From: Oceanimonas sp. GK1
GTDB lineage: Bacteria; Pseudomonadota; Gammaproteobacteria; Enterobacterales; Aeromonadaceae
Assembly (NCBI RefSeq): GCF_000243075.1
Contig: NC_016745.1
Location: forward strand, 2,869,001-2,933,000
Reading direction: 5' to 3'
Length of the DNA: 64,000 bases
Position 1 is the first letter of the stretch, and the number at the start of each line of letters is the position of its first letter. Below, piece after piece: positions 9,356-19,196 of this stretch. Made by a program: the position numbers and the translations under genes. Under the pieces are notes generated by a model that saw only the letters and a program-made list of their open reading frames with translations, searched no databases and had not been told where the DNA came from.

Positions 9356-10150
9356 TCAGCCGTCGATCTCGTCCATAAAGGCGTCGAGCTCTTCGTCTGA
9401 GGCGGGTTCGAATTCCTTGCCCACCTTGGCGTCCTGGTATTGCAGGTACAGATCCTTGGTCAGGCCATAAGGATCGAGGGAATTGTCGATAATGGCTTCC
9501 CGGTCGATAAGCTCACTGCGCTGATAGAGCCCGTCCATCACCCATTTGCCGGTACGCATGGCCAGGGTCATGACGTCATAGGGAAAATACAGGCTGTCCA
9601 CCATGTCGCCGGAGAGCTGGCGCAAGGTGGTGGGGCCATAAAGAGGGATCATCAGGTAAGGGCCGTCGTTTATCCCCATCTGTCCCAGCACCTGGCTGAA
9701 GTCCTTGGATCCGGGTTCAAACGAAAACTTGCTGGCCACATCAAAGTAACCCAGCACACCCACTGTGCTGTTCACGCCAAAGCGCACCAGGTTGTTGCCG
9801 GCGCCGGGAAAGTCACCGGTCACCAGGTGGTTGACGAAGCTGGCCGGCTCTTCCAGGTTGAGCACCACATTCTGAATGCCCACCCGCACCGGACGGGGGA
9901 CATAGTCGGCGTAGGCGTGGGCCGCCGGACGCACCACATAAGGCTCCGCCACATCGTAGTTGATCACCCAGCTGGCCCGGTTTACCGGCTCAAAAGGATC
10001 CCGGGCGTCGGCCGCGGTGGATTTGGCGTAGTCTGCCGGTATGGCCGGGGAAAACGGATCGTTCACCCGCTCCTGCTTCACGCCCTGGTGTGCCGCACAG
10101 CCGGTCAGCAATATGCCGGCAGCGGGCATCAGCACTCGATGCCACATCAT
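9356..10150 (-). CDS. mlaA: Phospholipid-binding lipoprotein MlaA (VacJ)
   Basis: Outer-membrane lipoprotein that extracts mislocalised phospholipids from the outer leaflet and passes them to the MlaC/MlaFEDB retrograde pathway. The 264-residue product has a lipobox LTGC (Cys18) and the conserved MlaA segment DPFEPVNRASWVINYDVAEP, followed by PRPVRVGIQNVVLNLEEP and GYFDVASKF. The C-terminus is acidic (SDEELDAFMDEIDG). It follows ccmI on the same strand after 67 bases. No other mla gene is in the window. Confidence 0.96.
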   Translation of the reverse strand: MMWHRVLMPAAGILLTGCAAHQGVKQERVNDPFSPAIPADYAKSTAADARDPFEPVNRASWVINYDVAEPYVVRPAAHAYADYVPRPVRVGIQNVVLNLEEPASFVNHLVTGDFPGAGNNLVRFGVNSTVGVLGYFDVASKFSFEPGSKDFSQVLGQMGINDGPYLMIPLYGPTTLRQLSGDMVDSLYFPYDVMTLAMRTGKWVMDGLYQRSELIDREAIIDNSLDPYGLTKDLYLQYQDAKVGKEFEPASDEELDAFMDEIDG

Positions 10151-10217
10151 CTGTTGCTCGTTGTTGTTATTGAAGATCCAAGTCTACCGAGGGCCGGCCA
10201 TTACGGCCAGCCGCAAT

Positions 10218-11432
10218 TTACAGAGGCGTGTCGATCAGCACGCTGAGCTGGCTGTCTTCATCGGTAGCCAGCTTGCCGCTGCGCCCTTCCCAGGCATTGG
10301 TGGCGTCGGTCACGTTGCCGCTGGGAGCAATGCGCGCCTTGATGATCACCGCCTCACGGCTGCTCAGGTTGTTCTCGGGCACCATGGCGTCGGCATTCGA
10401 CAGGGTAATGCTCATGGGAAAGGCCGGCTGCTCGATGCGCCGCGCCGCCAGGGGCATTTCTCCGCCGTTGGCATCCACCGCAAACACAAACAGCACGGCG
10501 CCGGGATGATAAGGCACATTGCTTGAGGTATTGATCTCCACCTGGTAGCGGGGGCCGGTCACCGGCGCCTGCTGGCGCTCGGCCAGCTGTTGCTCGGCAA
10601 AGGCGATGGAGCGCTGCACCATGGCATAGCGCGGATTGTCGGCGGGCATGATGGCGAGCATCTGCTGCCAGCGGGCAATGGCCAGGGCGTAATCGTCCTG
10701 CTGCAGCGCCATAAAGGCAAACACCGACCAGGCTTCCAGATTGCCCGGCTGGCGACTCAACACCTGCTGCACCAGTTGCTCGGCGCGCAGGCTTTCTCCG
10801 GTCATGGCCAGGGCTTCGGCATAGGGCACGCGTACTGCATCGGGTTCATCGGCCAGCTTCAGGGCCTTTTCCAGGGCGTCCCGGGCGGTTTCACCGTCCC
10901 GCAGCTCCAGGGCCAGCCGGCCCAGCAGCAGCCAGCCGCGATAGTCGTCGCCGTCTTGATGCAACCGGGTACGCAGCGACAGCATCAGCTCGCGCACGTC
11001 CTGATCGGTCACGGTTGCATCGGGTTCAATCAGCACGCGGCGGGACAACTCCGGCAGCTCGGCTGACACCTGTTGCCATTCCGCCACCTGGCGGTGGGCG
11101 CCCAGTTGCCAGTAAACCCCGTAACTGACCAGCACCACCAGCGCCAGGGCGGAGATCAGCACCAGCGGGCTGCGACCGCGGCGTGCCACCGGCTGGTCGC
11201 TGACCACGTCGTCCAGCAGGCTTTTCTGCAGCTCCTGCTGCAATGCCTCGTCGTCTTCCAGCAGGCCCAGTTCGCTGTCCTGCTCCAGTTCTTGCAAACG
11301 CTGGCGATACAGCCGGGTATTGAGCTCGTTACGGCTCTGGCTCGATTCGGCCCGGCCCCGGGTCAGGGGCAGAATTATCACCAGTGCCAGCAGCGCCACC
11401 AGGGCGACGCTGAGGATCCAGAATACGGTCAT
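10218..11432 (-). CDS. ccmI: Cytochrome c biogenesis protein CcmI
   Basis: Inner-membrane apocytochrome c chaperone of System I. In 404 residues there is a first membrane helix (about 4-24), a cytoplasmic loop with a leucine-zipper-like RLYRQRLQELEQDSELGLLE, a second helix (about 91-110) and a periplasmic TPR-containing domain. The C-terminal region (PRYQVEINTSSNVP...) matches the second half of fused E. coli CcmH. It is the last gene of ccmABCDEFGHI, separated by one base from ccmH. Confidence 0.93.
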   Translation of the reverse strand: MTVFWILSVALVALLALVIILPLTRGRAESSQSRNELNTRLYRQRLQELEQDSELGLLEDDEALQQELQKSLLDDVVSDQPVARRGRSPLVLISALALVVLVSYGVYWQLGAHRQVAEWQQVSAELPELSRRVLIEPDATVTDQDVRELMLSLRTRLHQDGDDYRGWLLLGRLALELRDGETARDALEKALKLADEPDAVRVPYAEALAMTGESLRAEQLVQQVLSRQPGNLEAWSVFAFMALQQDDYALAIARWQQMLAIMPADNPRYAMVQRSIAFAEQQLAERQQAPVTGPRYQVEINTSSNVPYHPGAVLFVFAVDANGGEMPLAARRIEQPAFPMSITLSNADAMVPENNLSSREAVIIKARIAPSGNVTDATNAWEGRSGKLATDEDSQLSVLIDTPL

Positions 11433-11433
11433 G

Positions 11434-11907
11434 TCAGCTCTCTTTGTTCTTGTTCAGCAGGCGATCAAGGCGTTGTTTTTCCTCATCGCTGAGACTCTCG
11501 TCGGCCGCCGTGCGCCCCCGCCGGGTGCGCAGCAGCACCACCACAACACCGATCATCAGCACCAGCACCGGGCCGGCCCAGAGGATCAGGGTGGAGGCCA
11601 TAAAGGGCGGCTTGTAGAGAATGAAGTTGCCGTAGCGGGCGACCATGTAGTCGACGACTTCGTCCTTGCTGCTGCCTTCCTGCAGCATCTGGTAGGTCTT
11701 TTCCCGCAGATCCTTGGCCAGCTCCGCATTGGAGTCGGCAATGTCCTGGTTCTGGCACTTGGGACAACGCAGTTCCCTCAGCAGCTCGCGGAACACCTCT
11801 TCCTGCTTTGGGTCGTCAAACTCGTACACGTCGATGGCCGCCTGGGCCGCCGGCAGCCACAGCAGGGCCGCCAGCATCAGCACGAGCATCCGCATTTTCA
11901 TCCACAT
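11434..11907 (-). CDS. ccmH: Cytochrome c maturation thiol oxidoreductase CcmH
   Basis: Membrane-anchored periplasmic protein that keeps the apocytochrome CXXCH thiols reduced for heme ligation. It is 157 residues, with a signal sequence (MLVLMLAALLWLPAAQA), the redox motif LRCPKCQNQ and a C-terminal membrane helix. This is the short CcmH form, with CcmI separate, unlike the fused E. coli protein. The start at 11907 is preferred because GGAG lies about eight bases upstream; a longer frame reaching back into ccmG has no family support. Confidence 0.95.
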   Translation of the reverse strand: MWMKMRMLVLMLAALLWLPAAQAAIDVYEFDDPKQEEVFRELLRELRCPKCQNQDIADSNAELAKDLREKTYQMLQEGSSKDEVVDYMVARYGNFILYKPPFMASTLILWAGPVLVLMIGVVVVLLRTRRGRTAADESLSDEEKQRLDRLLNKNKES

Positions 11908-11912
11908 GGGGC

Positions 11913-12446
11913 TTACTCCATTTGCTCGAAAATGGGCTTCAGGGTCTGGGTCCACACCTGCTCATTCACATCTCCCACATGGCGGTAGCGGATCACGCCC
12001 TGACTGTCGATGAGGAAGGTCTCGGGAGCACCATACACTCCCAGATCCAGCCCCAGCATGCCGCGGGGATCGTACAGGTCGATGGCGTAGGGATTGCCCA
12101 GGTTGCTGAGCCAGCGCAGGGCCTTTTCCCGCTCGTCCTTGTAATTCATGCCGATGATGTAAACGCCTTCCTTCGCTTTCAGCTCGTTAAGGTATTCATG
12201 CTCGGCATAGCAGGTGGGGCACCAGGTGGCCCACACATTGAGCAGCATGGGCTGGCCGGTGAAAATGGCCTTGTCGTGCTGCTTGTTCGAATCGTGCAGA
12301 TCATGCAGGGTGAATTCGGGAATGGGCTGGTCGATCAGCACCGACTCCAGTTTAGTGGGGTCGGAGAACAACCCCTTGTACAGAAACACGCTGGCCGCCA
12401 GAAACAGCACCAGCGGAATGGACAGGATCAGAATGCGGCGGTTCAT
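11913..12446 (-). CDS. ccmG: Thiol:disulfide interchange protein CcmG/DsbE
   Basis: A 177-residue membrane-anchored periplasmic thioredoxin with one N-terminal helix (ILSIPLVLFLAASVFL) and the active site WATWCPTCYAEH. It passes electrons from CcdA/DsbD to CcmH and apocytochrome. The cis-Pro loop GVYGAPETFLI is present. Its start overlaps the ccmF stop by four bases. Confidence 0.96.
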   Translation of the reverse strand: MNRRILILSIPLVLFLAASVFLYKGLFSDPTKLESVLIDQPIPEFTLHDLHDSNKQHDKAIFTGQPMLLNVWATWCPTCYAEHEYLNELKAKEGVYIIGMNYKDEREKALRWLSNLGNPYAIDLYDPRGMLGLDLGVYGAPETFLIDSQGVIRYRHVGDVNEQVWTQTLKPIFEQME

Positions 12447-14401
12447 GCGGCCTCCTCCCCGGCCTGGCGGCGGCCAAACCGGTAGCGCTTGTCAACGATG
12501 GCAATGACACCGCCAATGGCCATCAGCAGGGCACCGAACCAGATCCAGCGCACAAAGGGCTTGTAATAAAGCCGCACCGCCCAGGCGCCGTCGTCCAGCT
12601 CCTCACCCAGGGCGGCGTACAGATCCCGAGTAATGCCGGCATCGATGGCCGCCTCGGTCATGGCCATGCGCTGCACCACATACATGCGTTTTTCGGCGCG
12701 CAGCTCGGTCAGCGGCCGGCCGTTTTTGGCCACACTGATCACCCCTTCAAAGCCTTCGAAATTGGGGCCGTCCGCCTGGCGGGTGCCCTCAAAGGTAAAG
12801 GTGTAATCGGCAAAGGTCACGGTGTCGCCCTTGCTCATGCGCACGTCCCGCTCAATGCTGTAGAGCTGGGTGCAGGCAATGCCGATAATGGACACCGCCA
12901 GGCCGATATGACCGAGGATCATGGCCCAGTGGCTGTTGCCGAGCTTGCGGACACCGGTCAAGAAGCTGTGCCGGTGCGTGGCCCGAACCCAGGTTTCCTG
13001 CAGGCTGGTAATGGTGATAAACACCCCCAGGCCAATACCCACCGCCGCCCAGGGCTCGAAATGATCCGAGAACAGCACCGGCAGGGCAATGCCCAGCACA
13101 ATGCTCAGTACCAGCGCCAGCAGCAGCTTGCCGTTCACTTCCTTCATCGGCTGGCGGCGCCAGCGGAACAGCGGCCCGGCGCCCAGCAGCAGGGCGAAGG
13201 GAATGATCAGCCAGGCGTAGAGGCTGTTAAAGAAGGGCGCACCGATACTGATGCTGCCCATGCCCAGCTCCTTGTGTACCAGCGGCAAAAGCGTGCCAAT
13301 CAGCACCACCACCAGGCCGGCCATCAGCACAATATTGTTGCCCAGCAGCAGGCTTTCCCGGCTGGCCAGTTCGTGCTTGCCATGGCTGCGCACCTCGGCG
13401 CCCTTGATGGCATACAGCAGCAGGGACGAGCCCACCACCAGCAGCAGGAAGATAAGGATAAACAAGCCCCGGGTGGGATCGGAGGCAAAGGCATGCACCG
13501 ACACCAGCACCCCGGAGCGCACCAGGAAGGTGCCGAGCAGGCTCAGGGAAAACGCCATGATCGCCAGCAGCACCGTCCAGGCCTTGAAGCTGGCCCGCTT
13601 TTCGGTCACCGCCAGGGAGTGGATCAATGCCGTGCCCGCCAGCCAGGGCATAAAGGAGGCGTTTTCGACCGGATCCCAGAACCACCAGCCGCCCCAGCCC
13701 AGCTCGTAATAGGCCCACCAGGAGCCCAACGCAATCCCCAGGGTCAGGAAGATCCAGGCGGCCATGGTCCAGGGCCGGGACCAGCGGGCCCAGGCCGCAT
13801 CCAGCTTGCCGGTCATCAGCGAGGCGATGGCAAAGGCAAAGGCCACCGAGAAGCCCACGTACCCCATGTACAGCATGGGCGGATGGAAAATCAGCCCCGG
13901 ATCCTGCAACAGCGGGTTCAGATCCCGGCCGTCCACCGGAAAGAACGGCAGGGTGCGTTCAAAGGGATTGGAGGTAAACAGCACAAACAGCAGAAAGCCG
14001 ATGGCAATCATGCCCATCACGCTCAGCACCCGGGCCACCGCATCCAGCGGCAATGCCCGGCTGAAGCGGGCCACCGCGGCGGTCCAGCCGGCCAGGATCA
14101 GCACCCACAGCAGCAAGGATCCCTCATGGGCGCCCCATACCGCCGAGATACGGTAGGCCAGGGGCAGCAGGCTGTTGGAATTGGACGCCACATAGAGCAC
14201 GGTGAAGTCGTGCTCCACAAAAGCCCAGGTCAGGCACAGAAAGGAAATGAACAGAAAGCCGAACTGGGCGTAGGCCAGGGGCCGGGCCAGCAGCATCATG
14301 GCGGTGTTGCCACGGACCGCGCCCAGCAGCGGATAAATACTCAGCACCAGGGCACTGGCCAGGGCCAGCACCAGGGTAAATTGTCCAAGCTCGGGGATCA
14401 T
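12443..14401 (-). CDS. ccmF: Heme lyase subunit CcmF
   Basis: Core of the cytochrome c synthetase with CcmH/I, transferring heme from holo-CcmE to apocytochrome. It is a 652-residue polytopic protein with about 15 membrane segments. The tryptophan-rich WWD domain is visible ([20 protein letters not shown] near 230), along with conserved periplasmic histidines. Length matches E. coli CcmF (647). It overlaps ccmE by four bases. Confidence 0.97.
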   Translation of the reverse strand: MIPELGQFTLVLALASALVLSIYPLLGAVRGNTAMMLLARPLAYAQFGFLFISFLCLTWAFVEHDFTVLYVASNSNSLLPLAYRISAVWGAHEGSLLLWVLILAGWTAAVARFSRALPLDAVARVLSVMGMIAIGFLLFVLFTSNPFERTLPFFPVDGRDLNPLLQDPGLIFHPPMLYMGYVGFSVAFAFAIASLMTGKLDAAWARWSRPWTMAAWIFLTLGIALGSWWAYYELGWGGWWFWDPVENASFMPWLAGTALIHSLAVTEKRASFKAWTVLLAIMAFSLSLLGTFLVRSGVLVSVHAFASDPTRGLFILIFLLLVVGSSLLLYAIKGAEVRSHGKHELASRESLLLGNNIVLMAGLVVVLIGTLLPLVHKELGMGSISIGAPFFNSLYAWLIIPFALLLGAGPLFRWRRQPMKEVNGKLLLALVLSIVLGIALPVLFSDHFEPWAAVGIGLGVFITITSLQETWVRATHRHSFLTGVRKLGNSHWAMILGHIGLAVSIIGIACTQLYSIERDVRMSKGDTVTFADYTFTFEGTRQADGPNFEGFEGVISVAKNGRPLTELRAEKRMYVVQRMAMTEAAIDAGITRDLYAALGEELDDGAWAVRLYYKPFVRWIWFGALLMAIGGVIAIVDKRYRFGRRQAGEEAA

Positions 14402-14892
14402 AGGTTGCTACCTTTGAGCTGCGCCTCCGTGTATTCGGGTTTGAAGTGCTCCATTCCCTTGAGCGCTTCCGCCACCTCCGGTGGCATGTATTCTTCGTCG
14501 TGCTTGGCCAGTACCTCAAAGGCGTCGATGGTGCGGGCGTCCGCCAGGGTGCCCTGTGCGACAATGCCCTGCCCTTCCCGGAACAGGTCCGGCAGTATGC
14601 CGTCAAAGCGCACCGTGACCTGTTCGCCGCCGGCATCCACCAGCCCGAAACTGACCTTGAGGCTTTGCTGATCCCGCTCCACCGACCCCGGTACCACCAG
14701 GCCGCCAATACGCAGCCGCTGGCCCACTTCCGGCTTGAGCTGCTCCTTGCCCTTGCCCTGCACCAGCTCGGTGGGGGTATAGAACAGATCGATGTTCTGC
14801 TGCAGGGCGTAAAGCACCAGTCCAATCATCACCGACAGCCCGGCCACCACGGCCAGCACCAGGGTCATTCGCTTTTTACGTCTGGGGTTCAT
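14398..14892 (-). CDS. ccmE: Periplasmic heme chaperone CcmE
   Basis: A 164-residue OB-fold protein anchored by one N-terminal helix ([20 protein letters not shown]). The heme-attachment region [14 protein letters not shown] contains the histidine that covalently binds heme and the following tyrosine ligand. It receives heme from CcmC and delivers it to CcmF. Four-base overlaps on both sides indicate translational coupling. Confidence 0.97.
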   Translation of the reverse strand: MNPRRKKRMTLVLAVVAGLSVMIGLVLYALQQNIDLFYTPTELVQGKGKEQLKPEVGQRLRIGGLVVPGSVERDQQSLKVSFGLVDAGGEQVTVRFDGILPDLFREGQGIVAQGTLADARTIDAFEVLAKHDEEYMPPEVAEALKGMEHFKPEYTEAQLKGSNL

Positions 14893-15095
14893 AGGGTGTT
14901 CTCCAACTTGCGGGCGGCCTCGCGTCGGGCGGCCCGGGCCTGTTTTTGGCTAACCTCGCGCAGCAAGCGTTTCTTCGTTGTTATGGTGGCCACCACCAGC
15001 CCCAGCAGGGCCAGCAGGGTCACGGCAAAGGACAGCCAGACGTAAAAGCCGTAGCCACCCATGGCCCAGAAGGCGGACCAGCTATCAAATTTCAT
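14889..15095 (-). CDS. ccmD: Heme exporter accessory protein CcmD
   Basis: A 68-residue single-pass membrane protein ([20 protein letters not shown]) with a basic cytoplasmic tail ([20 protein letters not shown]). It is needed for release of holo-CcmE from the CcmABC complex. It begins [16 protein letters not shown], typical of the family, and overlaps ccmC by 11 bases. Confidence 0.95.
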   Translation of the reverse strand: MKFDSWSAFWAMGGYGFYVWLSFAVTLLALLGLVVATITTKKRLLREVSQKQARAARREAARKLENTL

Positions 15096-15840
15096 TGCGT
15101 TTCTCCGCCAGTTTCAGCACCCAGGGGCGATGGGATTCGCGCCGGATCAGCTCGTTGCGCAGCCGCATCAGGGTGACCGCGCCCAGGAAACAGATGAAGG
15201 CAAAAATCATGAGAAGCAGCGGCCAGAGCATGTCGTTGGAAATGGACGGCCGGTCAAACTTGGTAATGGTGGCGCCCTGATGCAGGGTATTCCACCACTC
15301 CACCGAATAGTGAATGATGGGCAGGTTGATGACCCCCACCAGCGCCAGAATGCCGGCGGCACGCCCCGCCAGCACCTTGTCGGAAATGGCGTTGTAAAGG
15401 GCAATCACGCCAAGATAGAGGAACAGCAGAATAAGCTCGGAGGTCAGGCGGGCGTCCCACACCCACCAGGTGCCCCACATGGGCTTGCCCCAGGCGGCAC
15501 CGGTAAAGAGCGCGATAAAGGTGAACACCGCCCCCACCGGGGCGATGGCCGCCACCGCCATGTCGGCGGTTTTTATCTGCCACACCAGGCCGATAAAGGC
15601 GGCAATGGCCATGGAGGAATAGGCCCCCATCGACATGATGGCCGCCGGCACATGAATGTAGATGATGCGAAAGGCGTCACCCTGCTGATAATCGGCGGGT
15701 GCAAACGCCAGCCCCCAGGCCAGCCCTATGGTAAAGGAGACCAGGCTGAACACGGCAAACCAGGGCAGCCACAGGCCGGCAATTCGGTAGGCGTCTTCCG
15801 ACCTGGCGTAAGGATGTAACCATTTCCACATCTTGCTCAA
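15085..15840 (-). CDS. ccmC: Heme ABC transporter permease / CcmE heme loader CcmC
   Basis: A 251-residue, six-helix membrane protein that loads heme onto CcmE. The WWD motif WGTWWVWDARLTSELILL is near residue 120, with conserved periplasmic His (YIHVPAA). A TATACA-like -10 at 15849-15854 with a poor -35 19 bases upstream hints at an internal promoter in the 98-base gap after ccmB. Confidence 0.97.
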   Translation of the reverse strand: MSKMWKWLHPYARSEDAYRIAGLWLPWFAVFSLVSFTIGLAWGLAFAPADYQQGDAFRIIYIHVPAAIMSMGAYSSMAIAAFIGLVWQIKTADMAVAAIAPVGAVFTFIALFTGAAWGKPMWGTWWVWDARLTSELILLFLYLGVIALYNAISDKVLAGRAAGILALVGVINLPIIHYSVEWWNTLHQGATITKFDRPSISNDMLWPLLLMIFAFICFLGAVTLMRLRNELIRRESHRPWVLKLAEKRNEI

Positions 15841-15938
15841 AGACCTTTTGTATACTACGCATTGTTCGGGCGGACTTAAGATACCCCAAATCCGCCCCCT
15901 TTAAAAACCTTTGCCACCTCAGACAGCGTCAGCCGAGG

Positions 15939-16607
15939 CTAGTTCACGCTCACCCGCAACGCCGCCGCAATGGCAAAGGGCGCCAGGGTGACACTGCCCG
16001 CCAGCATGGCGCCCAGTATCGCCAGCTGGCCGCTGTAGGGCAGCCCCAGGCCGGCGGTTTCAATGGCCGAGGTGGCAAAAATCAGCACCGGAATATACAG
16101 CGGCAGGGTCAGCAGGCTGAGCAGCACGCCGCCCTTGCCGATGCCCACGGTCAGCGCCACGCCAATGGCACCGAGCAGGCTGAGAATGGGAGTGCCCAGC
16201 AGCAGGGTCCAGAACATGCCCCAGAAACCGGCCAGATCCAGGCTCAGCAGCACCGCCACCAGGGGCGACAGCAGCAGCAGCGGCAGGCCGGTCAGCAGCC
16301 AGTGGGCCAGCACCTTGGCCAGCACCACTACCCCCAGAGGACAGGGCATCAGCATCATTTGTTCCAGGGTACCGTCAATAAAATCATCCCGGAACAGCCG
16401 CTCCAGCGCCAGCAGGGAGGCCAGCAGCGCCGCCACCCACACAATGCCGGGGGCAATGCGCGCCAGCAGGGCCGGCTCCGGACCCACGCCCAGGGGAAAC
16501 AGGGTAATGACGATCACGAAAAACCACAGCGGGTTAAGAATGTCGGCGCGCCGGCGCAGGGCGCTGACCAGCTCCCGACGCACCACGCCGGTAAAGGCCT
16601 GCATCAT
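15939..16607 (-). CDS. ccmB: Heme exporter permease CcmB
   Basis: A 222-residue, six-helix ABC permease. Hallmark stretches are [20 protein letters not shown] and [21 protein letters not shown] start at 16607 (MMQAF) overlaps the ccmA stop as ATGATG; an 18-residue longer form would lie wholly inside ccmA and is unlikely. It works with CcmA and CcmC to release heme-loaded CcmE. Confidence 0.95.
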   Translation of the reverse strand: MMQAFTGVVRRELVSALRRRADILNPLWFFVIVITLFPLGVGPEPALLARIAPGIVWVAALLASLLALERLFRDDFIDGTLEQMMLMPCPLGVVVLAKVLAHWLLTGLPLLLLSPLVAVLLSLDLAGFWGMFWTLLLGTPILSLLGAIGVALTVGIGKGGVLLSLLTLPLYIPVLIFATSAIETAGLGLPYSGQLAILGAMLAGSVTLAPFAIAAALRVSVN

Positions 16608-17236
16608 TGGGCGTCCTCCCGGGGCGGTGCCAGGTGAAGAATGCGCGCCCGGTCGGCGCACAGGTTGAGATCCTGGTGGGTGGTGATCAGCACCATGCCG
16701 CCGGCGTCGGTGTGCTCGATAAAGAGCCGCTCCAGCACCTTGACGCCGTGTTTGTCGATGGCGGTAAAGGGTTCATCGAGGATCCACAGTTTGGGCCCGC
16801 CCAGCCACAACCGCGCCAGGGCCACCCGCCGCTTCTGGCCGGCGGAGAGCTGGCCGGCATACTGATCTTCCAGCCCCGCCAGTCCCACCCGGGCCAGCAC
16901 GTCCCACAGGTTGGCGGTGCTGCCGGCATGATGCATACGGCGAAAGAAAGCCAGGTTTTCATAGGCGGTCAGCTCGTGCTTGATGCCCGCCTGGTGTCCC
17001 AGATAAAACAGCTCCTGGTGGTAGCTGTCGCGGCACTGCTCGATGTTTTCTCCCTGCCAGTGCACCTCGCCGCCATAGGGCCGGGACAGGCCCGCCAGCA
17101 ACCGCAGCAGGCTGGTTTTGCCAGCGCCGTTGGGGCCGGCAATCTGCACCAGCTCGCCGGGCGAAACGGCAAGCGACAGCTCGCTGAACAGGGTGCGTTC
17201 CTCGCGAACGCAGGTCAGGGCGTTGGCTTCAAGCAT
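16604..17236 (-). CDS. ccmA: Heme exporter ATP-binding protein CcmA
   Basis: A 210-residue ABC ATPase: Walker [11 protein letters not shown], signature [16 protein letters not shown], Walker [14 protein letters not shown]-loop TTHQD. The start at 17236 ([17 protein letters not shown]) matches family members; the 27 upstream in-frame residues are not conserved. It is first in the ccm operon. It is not a true heme exporter but powers CcmE release (family knowledge). Confidence 0.95.
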   Translation of the reverse strand: MLEANALTCVREERTLFSELSLAVSPGELVQIAGPNGAGKTSLLRLLAGLSRPYGGEVHWQGENIEQCRDSYHQELFYLGHQAGIKHELTAYENLAFFRRMHHAGSTANLWDVLARVGLAGLEDQYAGQLSAGQKRRVALARLWLGGPKLWILDEPFTAIDKHGVKVLERLFIEHTDAGGMVLITTHQDLNLCADRARILHLAPPREDAQ

Positions 17237-17455
17237 AGGTAAGGTTTCAGGCCATTCAAAAATGGCCGCCAGTCTAGCACAAGGTACCGACGCAGACTCG
17301 CCCCTTGGGGGCATCAAGCTGAATTAACGAAGGTTTATTGCGCTGAAACAAACTTCGGGGTGGGTGCGCGGGTCTGGCTCCCGAATGGGGCAGCGTACCC
17401 GTAACTCTACGCCATGCGGCAACCCGGTAAAGCAAGCGTCCTGGCGGACGCTAAT

Positions 17456-17477
17456 GCAGGCTGGCAGCCTGCGCTCC
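17456..17477. repeat. Dispersed palindromic repeat, copy 1
   Basis: GCAGGCTGGCAGCCTGCGCTCC, identical to 34255-34276 and 20 of 22 identical to the reverse complement of 34295-34316. It lies 7 bases after the DUF2802 stop (minus strand), in the otherwise gene-free 17237-17483 interval. Confidence 0.75.
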
Positions 17478-17483
17478 CATCGG

Positions 17484-17888
17484 TTACCGCTGGCGGTGCA
17501 GCGACAGCAGCAGCTCGGCCTCGGCACGGGGCATGTCGCACTCGGCCATGATCTCCTCGATGTCCGCGCCCAGCTGCACCATGCGGGCGGCGCGGCTGTA
17601 GAGCTTGCTCTGGGGATCCTTGAGCGCCAGCTCCTGCTGTTGCTCGCGCAGGCTCAGCTGCTGGCGGCCCAGCTCGGTGAGCTTTTTGCCCAGACCGATG
17701 TTGGCCGCCTGCAGCTCTTCCAGCTGTTTGCGGTAGCTGTCCCGGCTGCGGGACAGTTCCCGCATCAGGGTGCTCATGGCCTCCAGCTTGCGCTGACTGC
17801 GGCGCCACATCATCCAGGCGAGCCCCATGGCGGCCATGGCCAATACCAGCGCCATCACCGCCAGGATCAGTGCGGTTTCACCGACCAT
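17484..17888 (-). CDS. DUF2802 membrane protein at the end of the chemotaxis operon
   Basis: A 134-residue protein with one N-terminal membrane helix (about 4-27, LILAVMALVLAMAAMGLAWM) and a long coiled coil (about 32-95). A C-terminal helical domain ends DIEEIMAECDMPRAEAELLL, reminiscent of a small HTH-like fold. It begins at an ATGA overlap with the cheW stop, which fixes the start. DUF2802 genes commonly follow cheW in polar-flagellar gammaproteobacteria; function unknown, possibly linked to polar array or motor assembly. Confidence 0.8.
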   Translation of the reverse strand: MVGETALILAVMALVLAMAAMGLAWMMWRRSQRKLEAMSTLMRELSRSRDSYRKQLEELQAANIGLGKKLTELGRQQLSLREQQQELALKDPQSKLYSRAARMVQLGADIEEIMAECDMPRAEAELLLSLHRQR

Positions 17889-18376
17889 CAGAGCTGGCTC
17901 AGCTCTTCCCACTCGTCGTCGGACAGCAGCTTGTCGAGATCCACCAGGATCAGCAACTCGTTTTCCCGGTTGCACACGCCCTGAATAAAGCGGGCACTTT
18001 CGCTGGTGCCCACATTGGGCGCGCTCTCGATCTCCGACGACTTGAGGTAAACCACCTCGGCCACACTGTCGACCAGAATGCCGATCACCTGCTTTTCCGC
18101 TTCGATGATCACAATGCGGGTGTTGTCACTGATCTCCGCCGGCATCAGACCAAAGCGCAGCCGGGTGTCGAGCACGGTCACCACGTTGCCACGCAGGTTG
18201 ATAATGCCCAGCACATAGTCCGGGGCACCGGGTACCGGGGCGATATCACTGTAGCGCAGCACCTCCTGCACCTGCATCACATTGATGCCGTAGGTTTCGT
18301 TGTCGAGGCGAAAGGTCACCCACTGCAACACTTCGTCTTCAGCCAGATTTTCCGCCAGATTGCGATGATTGCTCAT
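17888..18376 (-). CDS. cheW: Chemotaxis coupling protein CheW
   Basis: A 162-residue CheW adaptor that links chemoreceptors to CheA. It covers one CheW SH3-like domain: LQWVTFRLDNETYGINVMQV, then VLGIINLRGNVVTVLD, and a terminal LLILVDLDKLL. The start at 18376 follows AAGGGTGAG; a 22-residue extension lacks support. It is 19 bases after parP and overlaps DUF2802 by one base. Confidence 0.96.
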   Translation of the reverse strand: MSNHRNLAENLAEDEVLQWVTFRLDNETYGINVMQVQEVLRYSDIAPVPGAPDYVLGIINLRGNVVTVLDTRLRFGLMPAEISDNTRIVIIEAEKQVIGILVDSVAEVVYLKSSEIESAPNVGTSESARFIQGVCNRENELLILVDLDKLLSDDEWEELSQL

Positions 18377-18395
18377 ACACTCACCCTTATGTCTC

Positions 18396-19196
18396 TCAGA
18401 CCCTATGTCCGTCGATATTTTTGCCCTGCTCCAGCAATGCAATCAATGCATCCACGTGCAGCAGGGCGCACATTTTTTCTTTTACCATGCCCGCCAGCCA
18501 GGGCCGGGAGCCGGGCGTGGTGCGCCACTTCACCTGCTCCCGGGTGAGCTGGACGGTGCCTTTCAGCTGATGGCAGGCCAGCCCCCAGTGGCTCTCCCCC
18601 AGGGTCACCACATACTGGTAGACCTCGTCCTGGGTATGGCCGGGCATGGCCCAGCGCGCCGTGTCCACCACGCTGAGCTGGCGTTCCCGTTCGGTCATGA
18701 TGCCGGAAAACCAGGCCGGCTTGCCAAACAGGCTGGTCAGCTTCGATAGCTGATAAATGCCTCCCAGGTGGGTCAGCGGCACGGCAAAGGTCATGCCCGC
18801 CACTTCAAAGAACAGCGCCTGAAAACGCGGCTCGGTGTCCATGTTGCGCCAGGCCGGCGCGGGCGATACCGCCTCGGGCGTGACCGCCCTCGCCGCCACC
18901 GGCGTAACCTCGGGCTCAAAGGCAGGGGCGTCGGCCGGGATCGTCGGCGCGATCTTCAGCTCCGGCTCGGGAGCCCGGCTCGCCGGCGCGGCAGCGGCTT
19001 CCTCCTCCTTCAGCTCGGCCACCGTGGCCAGCAATGACTCCAGCGCCCGGCGACGGGCGTCTTCTTGCGGATCCGCATAGGCCAGGGCCGGCGGCTCGGG
19101 CCGTGCGGGCTCAGCCGCGACCTGGGGGGCCGGGCCGGCCTCTTCCAGCAGGGCGTCGAAGTAGTCGTCGAGGGCCGCAAACTGACGTTGATTCAT
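18396..19196 (-). CDS. parP: ParP: CheW-domain chemotaxis array partner of ParC
   Basis: A 266-residue protein in three parts: an N-terminal helix (MNQRQFAALDDYFDALLEEA), an Ala/Pro/Glu-rich linker (about 22-120), and a C-terminal divergent CheW-like (AIF) domain (RFQALFFEVAGMTFAVPLTH onward). In Vibrio, ParP ties chemotaxis arrays to the pole by binding ParC and the CheA LID region. Identity rests on domain order and on its place between parC and cheW, with a four-base overlap with parC. Confidence 0.85.
   Translation of the reverse strand: MNQRQFAALDDYFDALLEEAGPAPQVAAEPARPEPPALAYADPQEDARRRALESLLATVAELKEEEAAAAPASRAPEPELKIAPTIPADAPAFEPEVTPVAARAVTPEAVSPAPAWRNMDTEPRFQALFFEVAGMTFAVPLTHLGGIYQLSKLTSLFGKPAWFSGIMTERERQLSVVDTARWAMPGHTQDEVYQYVVTLGESHWGLACHQLKGTVQLTREQVKWRTTPGSRPWLAGMVKEKMCALLHVDALIALLEQGKNIDGHRV

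Noticed and set aside
12908-14671. 587-codon plus-strand frame opposite ccmF/ccmE
   Set aside because: Antisense to two well-supported ccm genes, and Gln/His/Gly/Arg-rich without any domain.
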